From positions 1,729,676 through 1,793,675 of the forward strand of contig CP084617.1 in assembly GCA_025917655.1 (NCBI GenBank): a DNA stretch of 64,000 nucleotides. The letters are read 5' to 3'. The position numbers were made by a program, and so were the translations under genes. Shown here piece after piece: positions 21,001 to 31,846 of the stretch (position 1 is the stretch's first letter; every line of letters begins with the position of its first letter). The notes below the pieces were generated by a model, which was not told the origin of the DNA, made no database searches, and saw only the letters and a program-made list of their open reading frames with translations. This stretch comes from Chlorella sorokiniana. Its lineage: Eukaryota > Chlorophyta > Trebouxiophyceae > Chlorellales > Chlorellaceae.

Positions 21001-24000
21001 ACGATTGCTCATGGCGGCATACGCTTGTTTGCATGTCTGGAAGCTTGCTGGCTTTGCGGAACATGCTGTCGTTGGTTTTGCCATCAGACTGGTTGTGCTT
21101 CATGCCTGCAACCTTGGCATGGCCGTACCGTCGCAGGCCGGACCTGGTGGAGGCTCGGCGCATGGAGGAGTTCATGGTCTTCTTCACCACCTTCCTGGGA
21201 GCCGAGCGGTACCTAAAGAATGCGGGACTGCGGTGCGACCCCTGTGCCTGCCTCACTGTTACCAAGCTGCGCGCTGTGGCCTGCCTGCGGCGCTTGCGAG
21301 CCTGCAGTGTGCGGCTGGACCTGCATGGCGCTTGCGTTCATCATTGCTGCGGTGTTTTTGTTCTGCAGCAGCCTGCCCTGCCGCTGTTGCATCCCCCCGT
21401 ATCGCGACGCCTGCTGTCACAACCGGCCTTCATGGCAGTGCCGCCACATCCCAGCATCACTCCTCACGGATTGCTTGTTCTGTGTGGCCTGCCCTGCAGC
21501 GGCAAGATGGTGCAGGCGCTCCACTCCTACATGCCCCCAGAGGCCTCGGGTGCGTGGCGGCAGTACGCTTGCAGTACGCCTCGTCGTGCACCGTCCCGCC
21601 TGCCCTCGCTGCTTGCTTTTTACGGGGCAAGGGTGGGGTCCCCCTTCTGTCGCTGTGCTGCACACCGCAGGCCCTGCAGCCTTGCCTGCTCTGGGGTATT
21701 ACTTAACTAAAGAACCTGGTGAGATTTCTTCATGATCGATCGCCCTTGGTTGTGCAGAGCGGCAGCGGTATCGCGTGCCCGCCTCAGCCGCCGAGGTGGC
21801 CACCCTGTTCGAGGTGCACCCTCTGGTGGTGCAGCACATCGTGCGCAGGTGGGGCTGGAGGGAGTGTGGTTGTTGTGTGTTGCATGGCGGGGCGGAGACT
21901 GGTTCTGTGCCCAGCAAAGTGGGAATAGCTTCGAAGTCGGCGAGAGCGGCTCGTCAGCTGCCTGTCGCTGCATCCCACTCTGCTGCGCCGCTGCAGGCAG
22001 CACAGCTGTGTTGCCGCAAGTGAGCCGCCACCCCCGACCTGCCATTGCAAACCGTCTCTTGCGCCCCTTGCTGACTGCATTCTTCGTATTGCCTGTACTG
22101 CCGCACTGCACCTGCAGCCTCATCCAGCTGTACATTGACATCGAGATCACCGACCGGCACAACACCTTTTACGAGAAGTTCAACACGCGCTACCAGGTGC
22201 GCGTCCGCTTTGCTGCTGCTGATTGGAAAACGGGCCTCGGTTTGCGCTGCGCAAGTTTGGGGTGCCATGGTACGGGACGGCACATGGGCCTTGCAGGCAC
22301 AGGCGCAGCTGCTTGCGGCATCTGCAGACTTGGCCTGCGTGAGCCCCTCTTCACAGGGGGCCGCCAAGTGTCACCGCTTCCTTTCCCGAAAGCGCTCTCA
22401 GCCAGTTGTGACCGCTGCTCCTGCTCCGCCCCTCCGGCATCACCCCCTCCCGGACCCCTCTTCCCCCTCAAAACACACAACGCAGATTGGCGAGATCTTG
22501 ACCTACTTGTGGGCCCTGCCTCAGCACCGCGCCAGCTGGCGCTCGCTGGCAGCGCGGCAGCCCAAGCTGCACGTGCAGGTGCCTGGGGGAGGAGAGCGAG
22601 CCTCTGTGGGGAGGGACCGAGGGTTTCTGTTTGGGCCACGAGAAGCGGCAGCAGCACCCTCCCGCCCTCACTGCCAGCGCTGGCGGCCAGGCCTGCCCTG
22701 CAACTTCCTGCAAGCGTCTGCACGCTCCCTGCAGCCTGATCCATGTCGATTCACCTTCTCAGCAGCTTCTGCGAGCCCTGCCAGCTTCTCTGCAACTTCC
22801 GCGCCTTCCCGCACCTTCCCCTGCAGTTCATTCACGTCCTGCTCAACGACAGCCAGTACCTTCTGCAGGACGCCCTGGAGACGCTGCCAAAGGTACCACG
22901 TGCCGCTGCAAGCGCTGCCTGTTGCAGCTCTCCGCAAGCCGCTTTCCCAGTCGCATGACGTTTGGCCGCCAGCCTAGCCGCCGCTCTTGCCGCCGCTGCA
23001 CTGCTGCCCCCTCTTGCCGAGACGCGCTCTTCTGCCCGCCAGCCTGCTGCTCACTTTCCCGAACCGGTCCCTCCCTGGCGAGCAGGTTCAGGAGACTGAG
23101 CGGCTGCAGGCGGATGCGGCGGCGTGGGCGGCGCTGTCGCCACAGGAGCGGGAGGAGCGGGAGTCGACGCTGCAGAGCCAGCAGAACATGCTGCAGGTGC
23201 GCAAAGGGGGAGGAAAGGGTTGGTGGGGGAGGCGAGCGACGATCGCAACGGGATGCTGGGAGGCCGGGGGCGGTGAGGGCGGTGAGGGCGGCAGGGACGT
23301 CTGCGGTTGCTTGCGTGAGGTAAGGGGACTGGCAGCCGCTCTTCGCCGGCCCCTGCACCACACCTCGCTGACTGTCTGCACTGCTTCAACCGTACCGTTG
23401 CTGCACCACTTCCGTACCGCTGCAGTCCGACTTCTACCTGGCTTCCATCATCGTCAGGCTCATGCAGCTGACGGCGGTGAGGGCTGCTGTCGTGAACGCG
23501 CCGCCTGGCCAGCGGCTGTTGTTGCATGCAGCCTCCACCGGCTGACTTTTGTGGTTTGTCGTCACCCTGTTTCTGCCAATCGTCCCCTCTCATCCCCAAA
23601 ACTTGTTTCCCTGACTCCCGGTTCCGCCCCACACTCGCAGGAGGACCGCGAGGTGGCGTCATCCTACTTTGACGCCGCCGTGCGCAACCGTACCGCCAAG
23701 ATCAACGACTTCTTCCTCAAGTACCTCACGGGTGGGGCCGCCCGCTGGCTGGGAAAAGGGGCCACCTGCCGGCTGGGGGAGGGGCCACTTGGTCTGGCGT
23801 CGTGCGCAGGGCAGAGGGCAGTTTGCAGTGCGTGTGGGCAGGCCTGGTCGGTCCGGCGCAACAGTGGCGGCCGCCGCCTGCTGCCACGCCGTGAGCGGCA
23901 GTCTTGAGGCTGCGCCACGATGGCACACACCCACACACTCACCTGTCTGTGGCGCCGCCGCCTGCAGTGCCCGAGGAGCGGCGGCGGCTGCGCATCAAGG

Positions 24001-26538
24001 ATCCTGAGAAGTACAACTGGCACCCCAAGCGCCTCATCACCCAGCTGGCGCAGATACACCTCTGCCTCTACCGCGCCCGGCGGGACGAGTGGGTGCAGGT
24101 GGGCCCCCCCCCTGCGCATGCAGCTGCCCTGCCGCCTGACCGTGTGGGCTGGGCCAGCCTGGGCTGGGTCTGGATGAGGTGCGGCGGAAGGGTTGTGCAG
24201 GCGGGCCTCACACTCGCTCTGCGCTTCTGCAAAGCTCGCTGCCTGGGCTGGGATGGCTTGCCTGCGCTGAACTCCCTCCAGCGCTCCTCAAACCTCGGCA
24301 GACACCGCCCCGCCCCTCCCACATCTCTTGAGCAACCGCCCCCATGCCGCGCAGGCCGTGGCGGCGGACACCGACTACTACGGCCGCGCCCGCAGCTGTT
24401 CAGCGAGCTGCTTTCGGTCAGAAGGGCGGGGGAGGGAACGGGGGAGGGGGAGGCTGCTGCCTGTAGGGTGGAATATAATGGCTGCAGCTTTGCCCCTGCT
24501 GACGTGCACGACCCCATCGCAGCCTCCGCACCCACAGCCCTACACCCCCAGCCTCTCATACACTCATCTCCAACACAGCCCACCCCCTCGGCCGCCCCGC
24601 AGCTGCTGCGCGAACTGGGCCTGCTGCCGCCCGACGACGTCGCTGAGCTGGGGGCCCTGGTGGCGGCGGTGGAACAGGTGGGCGGGCGCTGGCGGCCGCA
24701 CACCTTGCCCTGGCCCCCTTGTTTCCGCTCTGCTCTTGCTTTGGCTGCGTGGCTTTGTTGCCGTGTGCCTTGACTGTGTCTAACCCGGCTGCAAGCGCTG
24801 GGGGCCTGCTCGCTGGGTCCCCTCGCCTGCACCATCTCACCTGTGCACCCAAGCGCAGCGATGGCCATGGCCCAACCCAAACCTCGACCCGCGTGATGCA
24901 CCGCAGCGCACGGCCGCACCCCCTCCTGCCCACTGCCGCCATGGCCGCCTCGCCCCCATGTGCAGTACAAGTCGTCTGTGGAGCAGGAGGAGGAAGCGTT
25001 TGAGGACATCCCAGGTGGGCTGACAGGCTGACTTACCAGCTAGAGACTGAAGAAAGTGTGAGACAACGAGCCAATGTCAAATCGGGTGGAGGTGTTGGCT
25101 GCGTGTCTGCCGCTGCAGGCCAGCCGTGTGGGCGGGCGCTACTGGCCCCACGTGCTGGCTCCTGCTGCCCTCCGCCTTCAGCCGCCTCCTCCCGCTCTGC
25201 TTCCGTTCCCTTCCTTCTACCGACCCACCGCTTGACCAGTTCCCATCATATGCTGCCCTCCTCTCTGTGCGAAGCAGAGGAGTTTGAAGACCCACTGCTG
25301 GGGGGCTGATGCGAGACCCCGTGCGCCTGCCCTCGGGTGGGTGAAGGGTGGAGGGGGTTTGGGGGCTGCTGGGCATCAGGGCACGAGGGAGGGGAGCAAT
25401 CACCCAACGCGGCACCCCAAGCTCGGGGTGTGCGTGGGCAGAGCCTCACACATTGGATCCCGTTGGGAAGATGACAGGCAACTGGTGGTACGGATTTGTA
25501 TGTGCTTCCCGCTGGCTTGAGTGGAAGAGAGGCAGCGCTGGGCTGGAGGCTCACCAGGCAGTCAGCCAGCCCTGCTGGCCCTTTAAGCGCCACACCGTCT
25601 TGCACAGTGCCAGCACCCTTCTGGGCCCCTGCCAAGGCCGATAGTAATACAGCGGCGGTGTGCACCCCCGCCGGTGTAGCGCCTCTTGGCGCGCTTTCAG
25701 ATCGCGGCCCCGGTGGCCCCGCGCCCTCTGCCACCCTGCATTACACCCAGATGGCTCACACCTTCACCCTGCCCCCACTTCCGCGGCTCTCCCCCTTCTG
25801 CCGCAGGCAATGTTGTGGAGCGGAGCAGCATCGCACAGCAGTTGCTTTCTGACCCGCGGGACCCTTACAGGTGGGTGTTTGAGCCAGGGTAGTGGGGGGC
25901 CCACAGATTGCCAGACGAGATCGCCAGTTGTGGGGGCAGGTTGGCTTGCCGGCCCGTAGATGAGAGGAGCAGGGCGGTCGCTCTTCCTAGGTCAAGCAGT
26001 CGCAGCCGGCAGCCCGCCCCCTCAATCGCCGCTGTGCAGCCCTACCTTACTTGCGGCAGCAGCGGAAAGGAACCGCTGCAGATGCGCCTCACTGCCCAGG
26101 GCTGGCCCTGCGCTACCGCAAGCGGGAGTGGGCGGGGCCAGCCTCCGTGCACACCCGCCCGCTCTGCATCGTTGCGATGCTGGGCAGCGGGGCTGCAGAG
26201 CGCCGGGCTGCCTTCCCTCTTCGCCCTTCCGCCACCTTGCCCTCCGTCCTTTGGCCCTTTGCAGCCGACAACGGTGCACAGAGGAGGATCTCGAGCCGCT
26301 GTCTGAGCTGAAGGCCAGGTGGGGTGGTCGTCTACGGGCGCTGGTGCATCGGGAGGCTTGCAGGGAGCTTGCAGCAAGTGTGGTGGGCGGCTGCAAAGCT
26401 GCGCCGCCGTTCATGCTGCCAGCACAGAGCAGGCATAGCAGCGTTTGCGAACTAACTTCCCTGCCTTTTGGGAACTTGCGGTGCAGGATCGAAGCGTGGG
26501 TGCATGAGCAGCGCAGCAAGCGGATGGCCACGGGCTGA
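15075..26538 (+). CDS. UBE4: Ubiquitin conjugation factor E4 (UFD2/UBE4, plant PUB1-like), U-box E3/E4
   Basis: It extends ubiquitin chains on substrates handled by Cdc48/p97. About 35 exons cover roughly 1,010 codons, the usual E4 length. The N-terminus begins MASAFAKYEDSTLRKVLAVT. UFD2-core signatures are LERFSVLGPLFGIS (17561-17629), LKLSEPFLDPLSGKAW (18770-18840), FICECFFMTARALQLGLGK (19469-19534) and DIEITDRHNTFYEKFN (22118-22196). A C-terminal U-box reads LMRDPVRLPSG / NVVERSSIAQQLLSDP / EPLSELKAR / IEAWV (25278-26538). Main exons: 15075-15200, 15418-15506, 15696-15763, 16078-16208, 16489-16715, 16975-17028, 17181-17269, 17561-17629, 17767-17829, 18182-18288, 18476-18596, 18770-18840, 19146-19258, 19469-19534, 19737-19806, 20023-20116, 20449-20592, 20827-20879, 21137-21232, 21500-21549, 21758-21848, 22118-22196, 22486-22578, 22827-22892, 23086-23196, 23426-23476, 23641-23731, 23968-24098, 24355-24416, 24603-24677, 24966-25014, 25278-25336, 25807-25870, 26265-26318, 26487-26538. 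Intron 19259-19468 is GC-AG. Homopolymer-type frame slips occur in exons at 16489, 18476, 24355 and 25278, with one at the 17269/17561 junction. Confidence 0.9.
18137..18173. repeat. (CCCA)n intronic microsatellite
   Basis: About eight CCCA/CACC units lie at the 3' end of the UBE4 intron before exon 18182-18288 and form its pyrimidine-rich tract. The complementary GGGT repeat has G-quadruplex potential. Confidence 0.8.
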
Positions 26539-27253
26539 AGCACTGCTGGCGCTGCCGACGTGCTGCTGACAAGACATGTTCTGCGCTTTGGGCGGCTGGG
26601 CCAAGCCTTGGAGCTCCACCTGCCTTGCAGAGTATTGTCTTCATCTACAAAAGAATGCAAAAGCGCAAACCAGAGAAGAAGCTGCTAGATGCGTCACTTT
26701 CTGCGCTTCCTGTGCGGGTGGCAGCGCCGCTACACCTGCTGGCGGTAACACAGCTGCTTTTGATCAAAGATGACGGATGATGTATTTTTGGATGACGCAT
26801 ATGCGGTAGCAGCATGTGGCAGAGCAGCTTGCGCCAGCCAGGCCTCGCACTCACCTGCTGCGCTGTGCCTGTGCTGCGCCGGCGCTGTGTCGGAGGGACG
26901 GCCAAGGGCGCCGGGTGAGCGGAGTCGTGGACTCAAAACCCACCGTTCCATCCCTTTGTGCTGTGCAGCTCGACTCACTGACGCCTGTCAGGCTTTAGCC
27001 TGGGAGAGATGCTCGCGAGGTGGCAGCGGCTCCCCTCGCTACTGGACCGCTTGAATCATGTATTTTCAATGCTTCGCACACGAGGACCGTGCAGCGCGAC
27101 CAGGTGCCAGGCGAGTGTCGCCGGCGCCGCCCCTCGGCCCTCCTTTGGCGGTTTAGCCCTCTGTGGGCTGTTTTGTGTCCCTTGCAGAGCTAGAAAACCA
27201 TGCCTGGCTGTTAGGGTTTAGCTGATACCCCTTCTTGCTTGCAATCGCTTCAG
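26539..27253. other. UBE4 3' flank and conserved upstream block of duplication copy A
   Basis: After the UBE4 stop, duplication copy A starts near 26574. From about 26651 to 27205 the sequence is almost letter-for-letter identical to 29421-29964. It contains a 44-codon ORF starting MQKRKPEKKLLDASLSALPV at 26655, an ORF at 26770 (MTDDVFLDDAYAVAACG) and splice-like words (GCCGGGTGAGC near 26919, CTGTGCAG near 26969, CCCTTGCAG near 27186). These may be upstream exons or the promoter of the mTERF-like gene. I cannot decide from sequence alone. Confidence 0.4.
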
Positions 27254-28794
27254 GGACGGCATTTGCAGCAGTCGGAACCGTGGCTGCTGCAGCAGGTCAC
27301 GGTGCGGCGGCGGCACCAGGGCATGGTGTGCCTTGCGGCGACTGCCAATTCCAGCAGCAAGCTCAGAGGTGTAGGGAGGGTTATCGTGCAGCGCGGAAGG
27401 TTGACAGATGTGTCATGCGGCCTGACGTCCAGCCTGGCACCGCTGGCAAAGCTCTGCGACATATGCGTCGCTGCGCTGCAGCCAGCTGTTGATAAGCTTG
27501 ACGCAGCCCGGCAGCAGGGTGTGCTGCAACATGGCACATTGGTGGCAGCCTACCTAAAGAGCCTGTGCGTAGAGAAGGGGCAGCTGGGGCGGCTGCTGAT
27601 GAGCTGTCCGCTGCTGTTCAGCTTTCCGGTGGAGCAGCGTGCTGGTGTGCTCTTTTGGCTGCTGATGGCGGTAGGGCTGACGGCTGACCAGGCAGCGCGC
27701 TGCTTTGAGAAGCAGCCAGAAGCAGCCGTGAGCCCCAACTGCGCCGCGTGTATGGCAGCGCTTGCGCGCTTATTGGCTGCTGGGGTTACCACGAGCGACG
27801 CCGGCAAGACCGGTGGGCAGCTGCTGAGAGAGTTGCTTGTTGAGCGGCCACAGGCAGCGTGGATCTTGCGATTGGATGGCGAGCAGCTGCAGCAGCGCAT
27901 AGATAGCCTACTGCAGCAAGGTCTATCGGATTTCGATCTTGCCTTGGACGTCAAGTATGGACACCACCTGCTGTCAAAAAGCCCGCAGCGGCTGGCAGCC
28001 TGGGAGGCCTTGTTGCAGCAAGAGCTGGGATGTGACCCGCGCAGGACGTGGATAAAAGCTGTCTGCGATCGCCTTCAAGACGAGTTGCTTGATTTGGCGG
28101 AAGGCACGCTGCGTCAGCGGGCTCGCGCGCTTGCTTTGGTGAGAGCGCTGCCTGCAAGTCCTGCTGCTTGGGGGATCTGGGTGCTGCTGTGGCTGCCCCT
28201 CCACCTCATTTCCTGTGCGACTGTTGTACAGGCGTTTGGCAAGCAAAGGCACGCGACATGGCGCTGCGTCAGCCTTGGCTGCTCACAGTGGCCTCCGCGG
28301 TGTGGCAGCGCAACCTGGCGGTGATGCGGATGTGCGGAGTGTCCGACCTGCTTGCAGCGGCAGAGGCTCATGTCGGCTTGCTTCATTCCGAATGGCTTGA
28401 CACAACCGCCGTGGCCAGTCGGTTGGTGGCGCAGCGCTACCTGGGTCTGTCGGCTGCCGAGGCATATGAGCGGCATGCCACCGACTTAGCAACTGCGTAT
28501 CCAGAGCGGCTGCTGTTCCTGGAGCATGTTGGCTTGCCGGACGCAGATGCCACTGGCTGGTGCGACATCGTAGCGGGCATGTCGGACACACGTTTCGACC
28601 GTTGGCTGGAGGAGCGGGGCCTGGGCAGGGGCAGGTGGAGCGCTTTCAAGCGGCGCCATCTGTGGGACCTGCCCGCCTGGGAGCAGCTGACGGTGGAAGC
28701 GGAACACGAGGCACAGAGTCTGCGGGCTGGGCTGCCGGCTAAGCTGCGCCGCCGCTTCACGATTGAGAAGTTGGTTCTGTCAATCTGGGTGTGA
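27254..28794 (+). CDS. mTERF-like helical-repeat protein, copy A (frameshifted in exon 2 as assembled)
   Basis: The acceptor GCTTCAG (27247-27253) opens an exon running to 28138. It includes LGRLLMSCPLLFSFPVE, GLTADQAARCFEKQPEAA and SPQRLAAWEALLQQELG, alpha-helical repeats of about 30 residues like those of mTERF proteins. The intron 28139-28231 (GTGAGA...TACAG, phase 0) leads to exon 2 (28232-28794), containing VWQRNLAVMRMCGVSD and LEERGLGRGRWSAFKR. Compared with copy B, a GGG run is shortened to GG near 28247, so the phase-0 frame ends at 28324 while the conserved 160-residue tail continues in another frame. If the lost G is an assembly error the gene is intact. The N-terminal exon(s) and any organelle transit peptide upstream are not resolved. 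mTERFs act in plastids or mitochondria on transcription or RNA; that role is family knowledge, not shown here. Confidence 0.6.
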
Positions 28795-29101
28795 GGCATC
28801 ACGGTTGCTGGCATCCGCGCGCCTGCTGCCTGACGGCTTTCCAGCACATGTGCAAGGTTGTTAGTGACATCGTAAAGCTGTTGGTTCGAATGTTGAATGT
28901 TTGAAAGCAAGGGTGTTTGTGCTGAACATCAAACAACGTGTGCATCCAGCCAAGTCAAAAGAAGAGAAACGGCAGTAGAGCATCGCAGCAAGGAGCTTGA
29001 TGCCTCTCAAAAAGAGGCCAGCCCAGCAGCAGCGCTGTGCGCTGCAATGCAAGCCAGCCAAGCCGCGCTGCTGGGCTGCCGCCAGCCTGACTGAACAGCC
29101 G
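28795..29101. other. Convergent spacer of copy A
   Basis: This is the 3' flank of the copy A mTERF-like gene. It is less GC-rich around 28860-28990, no ORF is supported, and it matches 31555-31846 in copy B. Confidence 0.4.
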
Positions 29102-29208
29102 TCACGCGGGCAACAGCAAGAAGGGGTGTCGCAGCGCCTGGCTGGCCGACAGGCAGCCGCGGTTCAGCTCGTTCTTCTGGCACAGCAGCTTGCAGGCCAG
29201 GTCCCAGC
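29102..29208 (-). pseudogene. Orphan duplicate of the STN7 terminal exon
   Basis: The minus strand reads GC, then WDLACKLLCQKNELN, GCLSASQALRHPFLLLPA and TGA, preceded by the acceptor CTCCTCATGCAG. It is collinear with the functional terminal exon at 31847-31953, with one amino-acid change (GRL to GCL) and a few silent ones. It lies about 2.7 kb beyond the last real STN7 exon, on the far side of the copy B mTERF-like gene. It could be used only by splicing past the nearer copy, so it is best read as a by-product of the tandem duplication. Confidence 0.8.
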
Positions 29209-29319
29209 CTGCATGAGGAGGGGCCAGCAGAGCTCGCTTGCGAGCCAGCGCCTGGCGGCCCCAGCTGCAGGAAAGCCAGTCAGTCGGGTGCCCAATGCCG
29301 CAAGTGCCTCTGACCGCTT

Positions 29320-30017
29320 GTTCTGAGCTTTGGGCGGCTGGGCCAAGCCTTGGAGCTCCACCTGCCTTGCAGGATTTTGGCCCCTTTTAGTTACAATAGA
29401 CGGATTGGAGTCTCATGACAAAGAATGCAAAAGCGCAAACCAGAGAAGAAGCTGCTGGATGCGTCACTTTCTGCGCTTCCTGTGCGGGTGGCAGCGCCGC
29501 TACACCTGCTGGCGGTAACACAGCTGCTTTTGATCAAGGACGACGGATGATGTATTTTTGGATGACGCATATGCGGTAGCAGCATGTGGCAGAGCAGCTT
29601 GCGCCAGCCAGGCCTCGCACTCACCTGCTGCGCTGTGCCTGTGCTGCGCCGGCGCTGTGTTGGAGGGACGGCCAAGGGCGCCGGGTGAGCGGAGTCGTGG
29701 ACTCAAAACCCACCGTTCCATCCCTTTGTGCTGTGCAGCTCGACTCACTGACGCCTGTCAGGCTTTAGCCTGGGAGAGATGCTCGCGAGGTGGCAGCGGC
29801 TCCCCTCGCTACTGGACCGCTTGAATCATGTATTTTCAATGCTTCGCACACGAGGACCGTGCAGCGCGACCAGGTGCCAGGCGAGTGTCGCCGGCGCCGC
29901 CCCTCGGCCCTCCTTTGGCGGTTTAGCCCTCTGTGGGCTGTTTTGTGTCCCTTGCAGGGCCAGCAAGCAATGCCTGTCTGTTAAGCTGATACCACCTTCT
30001 GCTTTCTGGCGCTTCAG
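29320..30017. other. Conserved upstream block of duplication copy B
   Basis: From 29421 to about 29964 this matches copy A almost base for base. It includes the 44-codon ORF (ATG at 29425) and the splice-like words. The second ORF loses its ATG (ATGACGG in A, ACGACGG in B), so that frame is unlikely to be a conserved translation start. Between 29386 and 29420 the two copies differ completely, a short replaced segment. Confidence 0.4.
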
Positions 30018-31554
30018 GGACGGCATTTGCAGCAGGCGGATCCGTGCCTGCTGCAGCAGGTCACGGTGCGGCGGCGGCACCAGGGCATGGTGTGCCCGGC
30101 AGCGTCGGCCAATGCCAGCAGCAAACTCAGAGGTGTAGGGAGGGTTGTCGTGCAGCGCGGCAGGTTGGCAGATGTGTCGTGGCGCCTGGCGTCCAGCCTG
30201 GCACCGCTGGCAGACCTTTGCGACATCTGCGTCGCTGAGCTGCAGCCAGCTCTTGATGAACTTGACGAAGCCCTGCAGCAGGGTGTGCTGCAGCACGGTG
30301 CATCGGTGGCAGCCTACCTAAAGAGCCTGGGCGTGGAGGAGGAGCAGCTGGGGCGGCTGCTGATGAGCTGTCCGCTGCTTTTCAGCTTTCCGGTGGAGCA
30401 GCATGCTGGTGTGCTGTTTGGGCTGCTGATGGCTGTGGGGCTGACGGCTGACCAGGCAGCGCGCTGCTTCGAGGAGCAGCCAGAAGCAGCCGTGAGCCCC
30501 AACTGCGCCGAATGTTTAGCGGTGATTGCGCGCTTGCTGGCTGCTGGGGCCGTCTCGAGCGGCGCCAGCAAGACGGGCGCAGCTGCTGAGAGAGCTGCTT
30601 GTTAGCGGCCAGAGGCAGCGTGGATCTTGCGATTGGAAGGCGAGCAGCTGCAGCAGCGCATAGATAGCCTGCTACAGCAAGGCCTGTCGGAGTTCGACGT
30701 TGCATTGGACTTCAAGTACGAAAATTACCTGCTGTCAAAAAGCCCGCAGCGGTTGGCAGCCTGGGAGGCCTCGTTGCAGCAAGAGCTGGGAAGTGACCCA
30801 CACAGGACGTGGATAAAAGTTGTCTGCGATTGGCTTCAACCCGAGTTGCTTGATTTGGCGGGAGGCACACTGAGGCAACGGGCTCGGGCGCTTGCTGCAG
30901 TGAGAGCGCTGCCTGCAAGTCCTGCTGGTTTGGGGGATCTGGGTGCTGCTGTCGCTCCCCCTCCACCTCATTTCCTGTGCGACTGCGATACAGGTGTTTG
31001 GCAGGCAAAGGGCATGCAAGTTGGCGCTGCTCAAGCCTTGGCTGCTTGCAGTGGAGTCGTCGGTGTGGCAGCGCAACCTGGCGGTGATGCGGATGTGCGG
31101 AGTGTCCGACCCGCTTGCAGCGGCAGAGGCTCAAGTCAGCCTGCTTTATGCCGATTGGCTTGCAACACCTGCAGTGGCCAGCCGGCTGGTGGTGCAGCGC
31201 TATCTGGGTCTGTCGGCTGCGGAGGCGTATGAGCGGCATGCCAGAGACTTAGTGATTGCGCCCCCGGAGCGGCTGCTGTTCTTGGAGCAGGTCGGCTTGC
31301 CGGCCGCAGAAGCCACTGGCTGGCCCAGCATCATGTGGACAGTCGACATCATGTACGATCGTTGGCTGGAGGAGCGGGGGCTGGGCAGGGGCAGCTGGAG
31401 TGCGTTCAAGCGGCGCGATCTGAAGAATCTGCCTGCCTGGCGGCAGCTGACGGTGGAAGCGGAACAGGAAGCACAGCGGCTGCAGGCTGGGCTGCCAGCT
31501 AAGCTGCGACACTGCTTTTCGATTCAGAAGTTGGTTCCGCGGACCCTGGGGTGA
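30018..31554 (+). pseudogene. mTERF-like helical-repeat protein, copy B (premature stop in exon 1 as assembled)
   Basis: It has the same two-exon layout as copy A: exon 1 at 30018-30899, intron 30900-30993 (GTGAGA...TACAG, phase 0) and exon 2 at 30994-31554 ending TGA. The tail is in frame here (VFGRQRACKLALLKPW, VWQRNLAVMRMCGVSD, LEERGLGRGSWSAFKR), unlike copy A. Within exon 1, relative to A, two bases are missing near 30578 and one near 30606. The net loss of three restores frame downstream, but the shifted segment contains TAG at 30603-30605. These losses are not in obvious homopolymers, so decay is more credible here than in copy A. A and B therefore carry different lesions. The function is presumed organelle nucleic-acid binding, by family only. 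Confidence 0.55.
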
Positions 31555-31846
31555 AGCATCACGATTGCTGGCACCTGCGCGCCTGCTGCCTGACGGCTTT
31601 CCAGCACATGTGCTGCAACGTTTTAAAGCTGTTGAATTGAGTGTGTGAAAGCAAGGATGTTGGTGCTGGATATCGAGAAACGTGTGCATCCAGCCAAGTC
31701 AAAAGGAAGAAAAACGGCAGTAGATCATCGCAGCAAGGGGCTTAATGCCCTTTCAACAGAAGGTCAGCCCAGCAGCAGCAGTGTGCGCTGCAATGCAAGC
31801 CAGCCATGCCGCGCTGCTGGGGCGTCGTCAGCGCGACCGAGCGCAG
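31555..31846. other. Convergent spacer between copy B mTERF-like gene and STN7
   Basis: This contains the 3' flanks of both genes. No ORF is supported and no TGTAA/TTACA poly(A) signal is obvious on either strand. It is homologous to 28795-29101. Confidence 0.4.

Larger units (their letters stand above)
26574..29319. repeat. Tandem segmental duplication, copy A (about 2.75 kb)
   Basis: The unit begins at GTTCTGCGCTTTGGGCGGCT next to the UBE4 3' end and ends just before the matching TTCTGAGCTTTGGGCGG at 29321. It contains an upstream block, an mTERF-like gene (27254-28794) and, on the other strand, a spare copy of the STN7 terminal exon (29102-29208). Offsets to copy B run from about 2743 to 2770 owing to small indels. 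Confidence 0.9.

Noticed and set aside
28943-29100. Possible transposon or retroelement explaining the 2.75-kb repeat
   Set aside because: No terminal repeats, target-site duplication, transposase or reverse transcriptase was seen. The repeat boundaries match a plain tandem segmental duplication.
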